From Sphingomonas sp. (GTDB lineage: Bacteria; Pseudomonadota; Alphaproteobacteria; Sphingomonadales; Sphingomonadaceae), in the NCBI RefSeq assembly GCF_019635455.1, contig NZ_JAHBZJ010000003.1:1-64000 (forward strand): DNA of 64,000 bases. The letters are read 5' to 3'. The notes under the pieces were generated by a model. The model ran no database searches. It saw nothing but the letters and a program-made list of their open reading frames with translations, and was not told where the DNA came from. Below, piece by piece: positions 17,006 through 24,370 of this stretch (its first letter is position 1; each line of letters opens with the position of its first letter). The translations under genes and the position numbers were made by a program.

Positions 17006-18154
17006 TCAGATTTCCGCTAAGAACTTCGACCAAGCCACCATCAAACGCCTTCGTCGTTCGAGAAAATCTGTGCGACGGTACGCTGCTTCCACGCGATCGA
17101 CGACCTTGTGAGCGAGTGCCTTGTCGACGATCTCTTTGGGGGTCCGGGTCTTCTCTGCTGCCCAATCAGTGAAGCTGCTCCGGAAGCCGTGAACCGTCAC
17201 TTTAGCGTGGCGCAGATCACGCAGTACCTTTGTCATGGTCATATCGCTGAGCGGCCGTTTCCCATCCGTCGAGAATACCAGTCCCTCGTCGTCGGTCCGT
17301 ATTCGCCAGCGTCGTTCCAAAATGGCCAAGGCCGCCGACGAGAGCGGCACGACATGGGGCTTCTTCATTTTCATGCGCGCGGCTGGGATGGACCAAATTC
17401 GCGCCGTGAGATCGAATTCCGGCCAAACGGCGAGGCGGGTCTCGCCGGACCGGACAGCGTTGAAGAGTGTGAACAGGAGCGCATCGCGACCCGCGGTTTC
17501 GGGTAGGTCGTTAAGGCAGCGCACCAACGCGGGAACCTCCGCGTAGGGCATTGCTGCAAAATGCCCTTCTTCCGTCGGCTGTCGGGGAAGGCCTTTGGTC
17601 ACCGACCTGAGCGCCGCTTCGTGCGGGCACCAACCCTCAATGTGCGAATAGTCGAGCACCGTGCCGATGCGTTGGAGAATTCTCCGCGCCGTTTCCGGGA
17701 TCGAAAGCCAGATCGGAGACAGCGCGTCGCGCACCATCACGCTCGTGACCTGATCAACCGGCCTTTTCCCAAAGGCAGGAAAGATGTGGTTCTCGAGCGA
17801 TGACAGCCAGGAATCGCTGTGACGCTTGTTTGCCCAACCACCCTTGATCGCTGCGTGGCAGTCCCGAGCAGCTCGCTCGAATGTCGGAACGCGCGCACTG
17901 CTGGGTTCTTCCTTGGCCCTCACATTCTCGCCTGCCTTGACCTTGTTCCGTAGCTCGGATGCCTTCGCCCGAGCTTGGGCCAACGAAAGCTGCGAGACCG
18001 GCCCGAGGCCGAGGTCCTGTCGCCTGCCATCGACTTGGGTGCGAAGTACCCAGGATCGTGAGCCGCTGGGGCGTACGAGCAGATACAAGCCGTGCCCGTC
18101 GGCGTGGCGGCCGGGTTTGGCGTTCTTCACTTCGAGTGCAGTCAGTCCGGACAT
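17006..18154 (-). CDS. int: Tyrosine-type integrase of an integrated element
   Basis: 382 aa from the ATG giving MSGLTALEV, with GAGGGACGG upstream. The N-terminal Arm-binding DUF4102 region (DGHGLYLLVRPSGSRSWVLR) is followed by a core-binding domain and the catalytic domain. Active-site residues seen: Arg in NAVRSGETRLA, HGFRSSFTDWA (His-x-x-Arg), ALAHKV, and Tyr in AAYRRTDFLERRR. This P4/CP4-type family inserts islands at tRNA or tmRNA 3' ends. The gene reads away from the candidate att site at about 18,300, about 150 bases from its start, the usual arrangement. Confidence 0.92.
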   Translation of the reverse strand: MSGLTALEVKNAKPGRHADGHGLYLLVRPSGSRSWVLRTQVDGRRQDLGLGPVSQLSLAQARAKASELRNKVKAGENVRAKEEPSSARVPTFERAARDCHAAIKGGWANKRHSDSWLSSLENHIFPAFGKRPVDQVTSVMVRDALSPIWLSIPETARRILQRIGTVLDYSHIEGWCPHEAALRSVTKGLPRQPTEEGHFAAMPYAEVPALVRCLNDLPETAGRDALLFTLFNAVRSGETRLAVWPEFDLTARIWSIPAARMKMKKPHVVPLSSAALAILERRWRIRTDDEGLVFSTDGKRPLSDMTMTKVLRDLRHAKVTVHGFRSSFTDWAAEKTRTPKEIVDKALAHKVVDRVEAAYRRTDFLERRRRLMVAWSKFLAEI

Positions 18155-18299
18155 GGGTTTCCGTCCCTCATTTGGTCCCTCACTTCGCATTGGAAGTGGT
18201 GAGACTGGGTAGGGCATTCAGAAACGCATCTTTTGCAGAAATATATCCAAATCAAAAACTTATGGACGCTATGGTTTGCCCTGGGACTTCAACGCTACA

Positions 18300-18316
18300 G
18301 ACCTCGGCTCCACCAT
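18300..18316 (+). other. Candidate attachment site: tRNA/tmRNA-like 3' end
   Basis: GACCTCGGCTCCACCA resembles the 3' strand of an acceptor stem with discriminator A and CCA. It is followed after 9 bases by an intrinsic terminator, as expected downstream of a stable RNA gene. The sequence to its left cannot fold with it into a tRNA, so only the 3' end is present. An integrase-made junction (attR) explains this; the rest of the RNA gene would be at the far end of the island, beyond position 1. Which RNA gene is involved I cannot say. Confidence 0.45.
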
Positions 18317-18324
18317 TCCGTTCA

Positions 18325-18349
18325 AGCCCGCAGCGATGCGGGCTTTTTC
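18325..18349 (+). terminator. Intrinsic terminator
   Basis: AGCCCGCA (18325-18332), loop GCGA, TGCGGGCT (18337-18344), then a T run. It is a textbook Rho-independent terminator and probably the original terminator of the RNA gene interrupted by the island. Confidence 0.85.
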
Positions 18350-18645
18350 GTGTCTACGTCAGGTCGATCGCGGTGAAGGGCCTTGTCGTCGGCATGGTCG
18401 TGCCATTGACGCCCTTGTGCAGAAACGTGCCGCCGGCCGGCAATGGCCGCCCCCTCAAGGATTCCCGCGCTGCAAGCGTCGGGCGTTGTGTGCCGCGTGA
18501 TTGCGTGACGCGAGCGTGACTGGCTGCGCTGCGGGGTGCTGTCCGGCAAATCCTCTGCCGATACCTCCAGTTCGGACCAGTCGTTATATTGCGCGCGCGC
18601 CTGAATTTCTGCCTGTTCGCATGATCCTGATGCGGGGAGGGGCAG

Positions 18646-19050
18646 ATGATTCGTACCAAGAGATTGATGCTGGGAAGTTCCGCGATCATCGCGCTGGTAT
18701 CGACGCAGTCGTCCTGGGCGGAAACGATCACCTATGGCTATGACAGCCTGGGGCGCGTGCGTACCGTATCGGTATCGGGCGGTCCGAATGCGGGGACAAA
18801 CACCGCGATCTGCTACGACGCGGCGAACAATCGGGAGCGTTATGTGACGACGGTCGCGGGGGCCGCGGCCTGTACGCCGTCGCCCTATCCGACGCCGACC
18901 CCGTCACCGACGCCGGCCCCTTCGCCAACCCCGACTCCAACGCCAACGCCGACGCCGACGCCAACTCCCAGCCCCACACCGACACCCACTCCCACCCCGC
19001 CGCCAGAGGATCAATGCTATTCGGGCGGCCATTGGATTCCGTGTCCGTGA
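18646..19050 (+). CDS. Small secreted YD-repeat protein with PT-repeat tail
   Basis: 134 aa, ATG preceded by GGGAGGGG. A signal peptide ([20 protein letters not shown]... ending near SSWA) is followed by one RHS/YD-type unit ([19 protein letters not shown], then [12 protein letters not shown]). A tail of about 40 residues is almost pure Pro-Thr/Ser, and the protein closes with [11 protein letters not shown]. The proline-threonine run is a cell-wall/periplasm-spanning type linker. It stands directly before the full RHS gene in the same direction, so it is a companion or truncated paralogue. Function unknown. Confidence 0.75.
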   Translation: MIRTKRLMLGSSAIIALVSTQSSWAETITYGYDSLGRVRTVSVSGGPNAGTNTAICYDAANNRERYVTTVAGAAACTPSPYPTPTPSPTPAPSPTPTPTPTPTPTPTPSPTPTPTPTPPPEDQCYSGGHWIPCP

Positions 19051-19217
19051 GGCGCCTTTTCGGGCCGCTCGCCGCCTTCTGATCGCGCGGGTGGCGGCGC
19101 CGGCGGCGCCGGCGGTGCCGGCGCCCGACGACAGCGCCGGGTTCTTCTTCAAACCAATGTTCGTGTCGCACGTGCGGCGCGCCGGAGGTGCGCGCCCGCA
19201 ACAAGGGGGTTCAAGCC

Positions 19218-22200
19218 ATGAAACTGAAAGCCGCTCTTCTCGCCGGCGTCGTGCCGTTCGCGCTCGCCGGCGCGGCGCAGGCCCAGACCGGGCCGTTCGC
19301 CCCGGTTCGCCAGACGCTTGACGACAACGGGGTCGATCTGCTGCGCGGCGAACTGGTGGTCGAACAGACGATCCTGTCGATCGGCGGGGACCAGGGGCTG
19401 CAATATCGTGTGCGGACCCAGGCGACCTCCAGCCGCAGCAACATCGATGCCGCGCTGTACAAGGATGGATCGACGATCACCGCCACGGTGGACAATGTGA
19501 CCGACCGGTTCACCGTCTCCGGCTCTACCTATACGCCGACGGAGGCGAAGGGCGCCACCCTGTCGCTCAGCGGCAGCACCTATAGCTATACCTCTCGGCA
19601 GGGGACGGTGGTCACCTTCACGAAGCCATATGGTACGGAAGTCGCGACCGATAGCTATGCGACCGAAGGGTTCGCGACACAGATCCTCCGCCCTGACGGC
19701 GAGCGGCTCGACCTCAGCTATCAGCGCACGATCTTCTGCGACTATTTCGAGGGGGATTTGTGCACGGGCGGCTATCGGACCGCGCGGCGCCTCGCCTCGG
19801 TCAAGAGTTCGAGCGGCTATCTGCTCAGCCTCTATTACGCGTCCGACGATCTGGAGGAGGGCAGCCAGCTGGGCGCGTGGATGTCAAAGACCGACATCAA
19901 GGCGATCAACCTGGCCAGCGAATATTGCGCGCCGACGGCGGCGGGGTGCGCGACGACGGGCAGCTGGCCGTCGCTGAGCGCGCCCAATGCGCAGACGGTG
20001 ATGACGACGATGGGGACGAGCGGCATCACCGCGCTCACCTTTCAGGGGAATACCACCCCGGACGTGACGATCGCCTATTCGGGCGGCAGGGTGAGTTCGG
20101 TCACCAACCATGCCGGCACCACCAGCTATGGCTATTCGGATTCGGGTGGCGAGCGGACGGTGACGGTGACCAACGCGTTGTCGCAGACCACGACCTATGT
20201 GTTCGACATTTCCAGCGAGCGGCTGACATCGGTCACCAACGGCCTGGGCAAGACCCGCACCTACGATCATGACGGCAACGGGCGCCTCACCCGCGTGACC
20301 CAGCCGGATGGGAATTACACCCAGCTGACCTATGACGGGCGCGGCAACGTGACCGAGACGCGGCAGGTCGCGAAGTCGGGATCGGGCCTGTCGGACGTGG
20401 TGACGAGCGCGAGCTTCGCGTCGAGCTGTTCCAACGCGGCGACCTGTAACCAGCCGGTTTCGACCACCGATGCGCGGGGCAACACCACCGATTACACCTA
20501 TGATTCGGGTCATGGCGGGGTGCTTACGGTGACGCTGCCCGCGCCGTCGGGATCGGGGACGCGTCCGCAGCTGCGCTACAGCTATGGCAGCTATCAGGCG
20601 CAGGTGAAGGACAGCGGCGGGAGCATCGTCGGTTCGGGTGAGACGGTGACGCTGCTCACGGGCGTGTCGCAATGCCTGAGCGGATCGAGCTGTACCGGGA
20701 CCAGTGACGAACAGGTTCGCACGATCGCCTATGGCAGCACGGGGGTGGCGAACAATCTGTTGCCGAGCAGCGTGACGGTGGCGTCGGGGGATGCGAGCAT
20801 CAGCGCGACGACCAGCCTGTCCTATGACGCGATCGGCAATTTGACCGCGCGCGACGGGCCGCTGTCGGGCAGCGAGGACACGATCCTGTATCGCTATGAC
20901 GGCAAGCGTCGGGCGATCGGGATGGTCGGTCCGGATCCGGACGGGGTCGGGAGCCGGAAGCGTCGGGCGCAGCGTCTGACCTATGACGTGGCGGGGTTCA
21001 ATACGAAGGTCGAGGCGGGGATTGTCGATGGGCCGTCGGACACCGACTGGGCGAACTTCGTGACGACGCAGACGGTGGATATCGGCCGCGACGGCGACGG
21101 TCGCCCGACGCGTCAGGTGTTGAGCGCGGGCGGCACCGTCTATGGCGTCACCGACATGAGCTATGACGCGGCGGGGCGTGCGGACTGTGTGGCGCAGCGG
21201 CTGAACCCGTCGGCCTGGGGCAGCGTCACCGGGGCCTGCACCTTGCAGACGACGGGGAGCGATGGTCCCGACCGGATCGCACAGAGCGTGTACGACGCGG
21301 CGGGCCAGGTGATCCGCACGATCGGATCGAAGGGGGTGAGCGGGGCAGAGGTGCATGAGACGGCGAGCTGGACCGACAATGGCCAGCTGGCGAGCGTGAT
21401 GGACGGGATGGGGAACCCGACCAGCTTTGAATATGACGGGTTGGACCGGCTGAAGAAGACGCGTTATCCGTCGACCACGGTGGGATCGCTGACGAGTTCG
21501 AGCACCGATTACGAGGAGCTGGGCTACGACGCGGGGTCGAACGTCACCAGCCGGCGGCTGCGCGACGGGAACAGCATCGGCTACAGCTACGACGCGCTGA
21601 ACCGTATGACCGCAAAGGACCTGCCGGGGAGCGAGCCGGACGTGTCGTACAGCTATGACCTGGCGGGTTATCTGACGGGTGCGACGCAGAGCGGCAACGC
21701 GCTGTCGTTCAGCTATGACGCGCTGGGTCGCAATCTCTCGCAGGCGGGGCCGCAGGGGACGGTGAGCTATCTCTACGACGCCGCCGGCCGCCGCACGCGG
21801 ATGACCTGGCCGGGCGGTGGCCTGTATGTCGATTACGAGCATGACGTGACGGGCAACGTGACCGCGATGCGGGAGAATGGGGCGACGTCGGGCGCGGGCG
21901 TGCTGGCGGTGTTCGGCTATGACGATCAGGGTCGGCGGACCAGCCTGACGCGGGGCAACGGGGTGGTGACGAGCTATGGCTATGACGCGGTATCGCGGCT
22001 GATCTCGCTGGCGCATGATCTGTCGGGCAGCAGCCATGACCTCACCCGCAGCTTCACCTACACGTCGGCGGGCCAGATCGCGAGCCGGGGGCTGTCGAAC
22101 GACGCCTATGCGTGGACCGCGGCGACGACGGTGGACCGCAGCTATACGCGCACCGGCCTGAACCAGTACAGCGCGGCGGGCGGCACCGGCTTCGGCTATG

Positions 22201-23015
22201 ACGGCAGGGGCAACCTGACCGCATCCGGATCGGACGGGTTCGCGTACAGCAGCGAGAATCTGATGACCGCGAAGACGAGCGTCACGGCGCTGTCCTACGA
22301 TCCGCTGCTGCGGCTGTATGAGAGCAGCGCGTCGGGGCGGCGGTTCGCCTATGACGGCGGCAACATCATCGCCGAATATGACACGGGCGACACGCTCACC
22401 GCGCGCCACGTGTTCGGCCCCGACGCGGACGAGGCGCTGGTGAGCTACGACGCGTCAGGCAACCGCTTCTGGCTGCTACCCGACGAGCGGGGGAGCATCG
22501 TGGCGAAGACCGACGCGAGCGGGGCGGCGACCGCGATCGCGGGCTATGACGAATATGGCATTCCGTCGGGGGGCGATGTGGGGAGGTTCGGCTATACGGG
22601 CCAGGCATGGCTTCCGGAGATCGGCCTGTCCTACTATAAGGCACGCATGTACTCGCCCACCCTCGGCCGGTTCATGCAGACCGATCCCATCGGCTATGGC
22701 GACGGGATGAACCTCTACGCCTATGTGGGGAATGATCCCACGAACAAGGTGGATCCAACCGGCCGCTGCGGTAAAGTTGGACAATGGTTCATCTGGAAAT
22801 ATACGATGTCCGATGGTTCCGTACAATATGGAGACATCACATTCAAAGAGTGGACCGTCCCGTGCGGTGATGGTAACGCAAATTCTCTTTTTGCTGCGGA
22901 ATATAAAGAAGGACTATTAGTAACTGCAAAGCCGCAAAGGCAACAGCCCAAAAAGTCACCCTGTTTTTCAATTCAAGATCGACGCCTCAATCACGATCAA
23001 TACGTTCAGAAATAA
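19218..23015 (+). CDS. Secreted RHS/YD-repeat protein, toxin domain cut by a stop
   Basis: 1265 aa. The ATG has AAGGGGG 9 bases upstream; a Sec signal peptide ends in AGAAQAQ (about residue 23). The body is a long series of YD repeats (YDxxGR/GN type) that form a beta-cocoon shell in this family, and the RHS core closes with [32 protein letters not shown] (split; about residues 1150-1182). After the core the base composition turns AT-rich and about 83 residues of variable tail follow before TAA at 23013-23015. The same frame continues open for another 98 codons encoding a nuclease-like domain, so the gene appears interrupted at its toxin. No secretion-system genes lie nearby. Confidence 0.88.
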   Translation: MKLKAALLAGVVPFALAGAAQAQTGPFAPVRQTLDDNGVDLLRGELVVEQTILSIGGDQGLQYRVRTQATSSRSNIDAALYKDGSTITATVDNVTDRFTVSGSTYTPTEAKGATLSLSGSTYSYTSRQGTVVTFTKPYGTEVATDSYATEGFATQILRPDGERLDLSYQRTIFCDYFEGDLCTGGYRTARRLASVKSSSGYLLSLYYASDDLEEGSQLGAWMSKTDIKAINLASEYCAPTAAGCATTGSWPSLSAPNAQTVMTTMGTSGITALTFQGNTTPDVTIAYSGGRVSSVTNHAGTTSYGYSDSGGERTVTVTNALSQTTTYVFDISSERLTSVTNGLGKTRTYDHDGNGRLTRVTQPDGNYTQLTYDGRGNVTETRQVAKSGSGLSDVVTSASFASSCSNAATCNQPVSTTDARGNTTDYTYDSGHGGVLTVTLPAPSGSGTRPQLRYSYGSYQAQVKDSGGSIVGSGETVTLLTGVSQCLSGSSCTGTSDEQVRTIAYGSTGVANNLLPSSVTVASGDASISATTSLSYDAIGNLTARDGPLSGSEDTILYRYDGKRRAIGMVGPDPDGVGSRKRRAQRLTYDVAGFNTKVEAGIVDGPSDTDWANFVTTQTVDIGRDGDGRPTRQVLSAGGTVYGVTDMSYDAAGRADCVAQRLNPSAWGSVTGACTLQTTGSDGPDRIAQSVYDAAGQVIRTIGSKGVSGAEVHETASWTDNGQLASVMDGMGNPTSFEYDGLDRLKKTRYPSTTVGSLTSSSTDYEELGYDAGSNVTSRRLRDGNSIGYSYDALNRMTAKDLPGSEPDVSYSYDLAGYLTGATQSGNALSFSYDALGRNLSQAGPQGTVSYLYDAAGRRTRMTWPGGGLYVDYEHDVTGNVTAMRENGATSGAGVLAVFGYDDQGRRTSLTRGNGVVTSYGYDAVSRLISLAHDLSGSSHDLTRSFTYTSAGQIASRGLSNDAYAWTAATTVDRSYTRTGLNQYSAAGGTGFGYDGRGNLTASGSDGFAYSSENLMTAKTSVTALSYDPLLRLYESSASGRRFAYDGGNIIAEYDTGDTLTARHVFGPDADEALVSYDASGNRFWLLPDERGSIVAKTDASGAATAIAGYDEYGIPSGGDVGRFGYTGQAWLPEIGLSYYKARMYSPTLGRFMQTDPIGYGDGMNLYAYVGNDPTNKVDPTGRCGKVGQWFIWKYTMSDGSVQYGDITFKEWTVPCGDGNANSLFAAEYKEGLLVTAKPQRQQPKKSPCFSIQDRRLNHDQYVQK

Positions 23016-23312
23016 GCAGCGATATTGAGGGCTGCCGGTTATCAAGTGGCTACTGAAGTTAGCCTGTTCGTATTTACGCCAACTGGAAATACGAGAGCTA
23101 GAGCGGACATCATAGCAAGTATTCCCGGTAGCAATATATACGCCATTCATGAGATAAAAACTGGAAATGCTCAGCTGACGGGAAATCAGAACATTGTTTA
23201 CAATGCCGGTCTAGATATTGTTAAAGGAAACAATGGACTTCCTGTTGGACTTGGTCCAGAAGATTTTCTTCCTATCTCCGAATATGGCGTGGTAAGGTGC
23301 CCCGGCTTGTGA
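23016..23312 (+). pseudogene. Severed C-terminal nuclease-like domain of the RHS toxin
   Basis: This stretch is in the same frame as the RHS gene, separated only by the TAA codon. The residues before (HDQYVQK) and after (AAILRAAGYQVATEV) read as one amphipathic helix. Following strands hold RADIIA (Asp codon at 23106) and, 15 codons on, HEIKTGNAQLT (Glu codon 23151, Lys 23157), the spacing of a PD-(D/E)xK nuclease core. The end is ISEYGVVRCPGL. Without readthrough it could only be made from an internal TTG at 23025, which lacks a ribosome site. It is probably a nonsense-inactivated toxin domain. Confidence 0.7.
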
Positions 23313-23351
23313 TAGTTTTAACTTAATAATCGGCTTTAATGGTGTTATTGC

Positions 23352-23630
23352 ATGTCTAATAATGAGGAAGTCGGCCTGAGGTTTACCGTGCGGCCAGAGC
23401 ATGAAAAAGAGGTCGCAGACTTGTATTCCAAGGCGGGATTTCAGCCACTTCGTATTGAGCGGAAGGATGACGGTAATCTTGTATTCATCCTTCCGAAAGT
23501 TGCAGACGACAAAATGTATCATCTAATTACAGCGGTTCCCGCTCATTATAGCGTGAATCAGGGCTACGTCGTAGGAAGCACACCTCCTCTCGGCGGTAAG
23601 ACAGAGTCGAAAGGCTCAAATAGCGAATAG
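23352..23630 (+). CDS. Putative immunity protein of the RHS toxin
   Basis: 92 aa, ATG 40 bases after the end of the toxin frame. No signal peptide or membrane segment; acidic and hydrophilic, with KEVADLYSKAGFQPLRI and LVFILPKVADDKMYHLI as structured parts. It shares the AT-rich composition of the toxin tail and contrasts with the surrounding GC-rich DNA. Small, cytosolic, non-conserved proteins directly after a polymorphic toxin are usually its immunity factor. That is inference from position; I do not recognise the sequence. Confidence 0.6.
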   Translation: MSNNEEVGLRFTVRPEHEKEVADLYSKAGFQPLRIERKDDGNLVFILPKVADDKMYHLITAVPAHYSVNQGYVVGSTPPLGGKTESKGSNSE

Positions 23631-24370
23631 CAAGATAAAAGGAATGGCTCCCCCTGCGGGCTAACCTGTTGTCTGCACATCGTTTTTTAGGGAGACAGGT
23701 GGCACCATGGGTGAGACTCTGGTGCGATTTTGGTGCCTGGGATGGTGCTAAGCGCTTGAATCGCCTCCCTCTTTAGCTGCTCTTCGTTGGAGACATGGCG
23801 TGCCGGGAGGGGCCTGGGAATTTAGGGCGAGATAAAAGCGCCGCCGTCGCTCGTGGCGCATGTGGTTGATCTGTCTGGGTAATAGGCGCCGTCACTGAAG
23901 CTGCCCTGCCGTCGTTCGGGACGAATTATCCAGCAATAACAACCGGCGGGGCGCTGGCAGGTGCGCTGTGGCGTAGTGCCGGCGTTGCAGGTGGCCGCGC
24001 GGTTGCGCAGCCGGGTCGCTCCGCTTCCGCCGTGCCTATCGGCCCGGCAATGCGGTCAGCCCAGGGCGTTGCCCTGCGCTGGCGTTGTGACCTTCGGCCA
24101 GCGCGGCGGGCGGCACCGGCTTCGGCTATGACGGCGGTAACATCATCGCCGAGTACGATACGGGCAACACTCTCACCGCGCGCCACCTCGCCGCAGACTC
24201 CATGCCGCCCCACTTTCCATCCGGGAGAACCATGCTCGCCGTGCATCCGGGCGATCGTGATTTCACACCGGACGGTAACGACGCAGGCGCGGGTTATTCC
24301 GCGTCAATGAGCCGATACGGAATGTAATCGAGTATCTAACGATCCAAAAAGGTTCGTTCGGCGCGCGCTC
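23631..24370. other. Decayed region after the RHS locus
   Basis: 740 bases with no supported complete gene. GC content returns to the genome norm after about 23,640. One plus-strand stretch (about 23,890-24,020) reads VTEAALPSFGTNYPAITTGG and continues as coherent protein sequence, but has no proper start and runs into nonsense. It could be an old C-terminal cassette. A collapsed RHS fragment lies at 24098-24190. The last 100 bases before the uvrD stop show nothing recognisable. Confidence 0.5.
24098..24190 (+). pseudogene. RHS gene fragment with internal deletion
   Basis: Bases 24098-24137 match the intact RHS gene near 22165-22205 (encoding [12 protein letters not shown]). They join directly to a copy of about 22353-22410 ([18 protein letters not shown]), skipping about 150 bases. 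The junction lies at the shared TATGACGG of two YD repeats, as expected from slippage or recombination between repeats. Several silent differences from the intact gene show it is an old duplicate, not an assembly artefact. Confidence 0.65.

Larger units (their letters stand above)
18155..18645. other. Island boundary region without a protein gene
   Basis: This gap of about 490 bases holds the integrase leader, an AT-rich stretch (about 18,225-18,275) and the CCA-type 3' end with terminator described separately. After these comes about 250 bases of GC-rich sequence for which I see no supported gene, though weak open frames exist on both strands. The end (from about 18,560) is the leader of the YD-repeat gene, with GGGAGGGG just before its start. 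Confidence 0.5.

Noticed and set aside
18225..18316. Complete tRNA or tmRNA gene ending in GGCTCCACCA
   Set aside because: No matching 5' acceptor strand, D-arm or T-arm can be found within the required distance; only a 3' end is present. The permuted two-piece alphaproteobacterial tmRNA layout was also considered and does not fit a CCA followed by a terminator.
18354..18731. Minus-strand frame ending FLHKGVNGTTMPTTRPFTAI, faintly like a sulfotransferase end
   Set aside because: It has no start signal, no domain motif beyond a few residues, and runs into the leader of the YD-repeat gene; too weak to call.
23710..23745. Repeated TGGTGC words resembling an att or direct-repeat array
   Set aside because: Three short, unevenly spaced copies; no spacer regularity and no integrase nearby.
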